Positions 7,902 through 7,945 of a DNA stretch of 7,945 nt are shown here, piece after piece (the stretch's first letter is position 1; the number at the start of each line of letters is the position of its first letter). The notes under the pieces are model-generated. The model made no database searches and was not told the DNA's origin. It worked only from the letters and a program-made list of their open reading frames with translations. The position numbers and the translations under genes were made by a program. Source of the DNA: an uncultured Oscillospiraceae bacterium (lineage in GTDB: Bacteria; Bacillota; Clostridia; Oscillospirales; Ruminococcaceae); NCBI GenBank assembly GCA_910578965.1, contig CAJTSP010000024.1, positions 1-7,945 on the forward strand, written 5' to 3'.

Positions 7902-7945
7902 AGCTTGCCCGTCCGCCTGAGCCGGCGGGGCCTGCAGCCTGACGC

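Overview
The window looks like a chromosomal segment of a fairly GC-rich Clostridia-type Firmicute, plausibly Oscillospiraceae/Ruminococcaceae. This is inferred from four things: the lon-engB gene pair (the lonA-ysxC order known from Bacillus and relatives), strong AGGAGG-type Shine-Dalgarno sites, tRNA genes with encoded CCA, and consensus sigma-A type promoters. The genus cannot be fixed from the sequence alone. All recognised genes lie on the + strand.

Region 1 (1-5160) is a protein quality-control and housekeeping cluster. A near-consensus promoter (84-112) drives lon (ATP-dependent protease, 198-2645). A very strong GC hairpin with flanking A and T tracts (2729-2788) follows, and may act as a partial terminator. 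Next come engB (ribosome-biogenesis GTPase, 2814-3458), a YqeM-like SAM-dependent methyltransferase overlapping it by 11 bp (3448-4206), and hslO (redox-activated chaperone Hsp33, 4214-5086). Tight spacing makes engB-methyltransferase-hslO a translationally coupled unit. Lon removes misfolded proteins, Hsp33 holds unfolding proteins during oxidative stress, and EngB helps assemble the large ribosomal subunit.

Region 2 (5161-5494) is a small tRNA operon: a TTGACA-N17-TAAAAT promoter, tRNA-Gly(GCC), a terminator-like hairpin in the 43-nt spacer, tRNA-Cys(GCA), and a strong intrinsic terminator.

Region 3 (5495-7945) has a visibly lower GC content. It holds a DUF3737 protein, which reads as about eleven coils of a right-handed beta-helix with an almost perfect 19-residue period, and a separate aldo/keto reductase fused to a C-terminal two-cluster [4Fe-4S] ferredoxin-like domain. 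Each gene has its own ribosome binding site. The DUF3737 gene has its own plausible promoter with a dyad beside the -35 box. No integrase, transposase, CRISPR array or other mobile marker was seen.

The window is mostly conserved housekeeping DNA, and I do not see a clearly new multi-gene system. The points most worth a second look are the 19-residue repeat with its cysteine/serine ladder in the DUF3737 protein, the hairpin between the two tRNA genes, the lon-engB hairpin, and the mutually exclusive stems after hslO.
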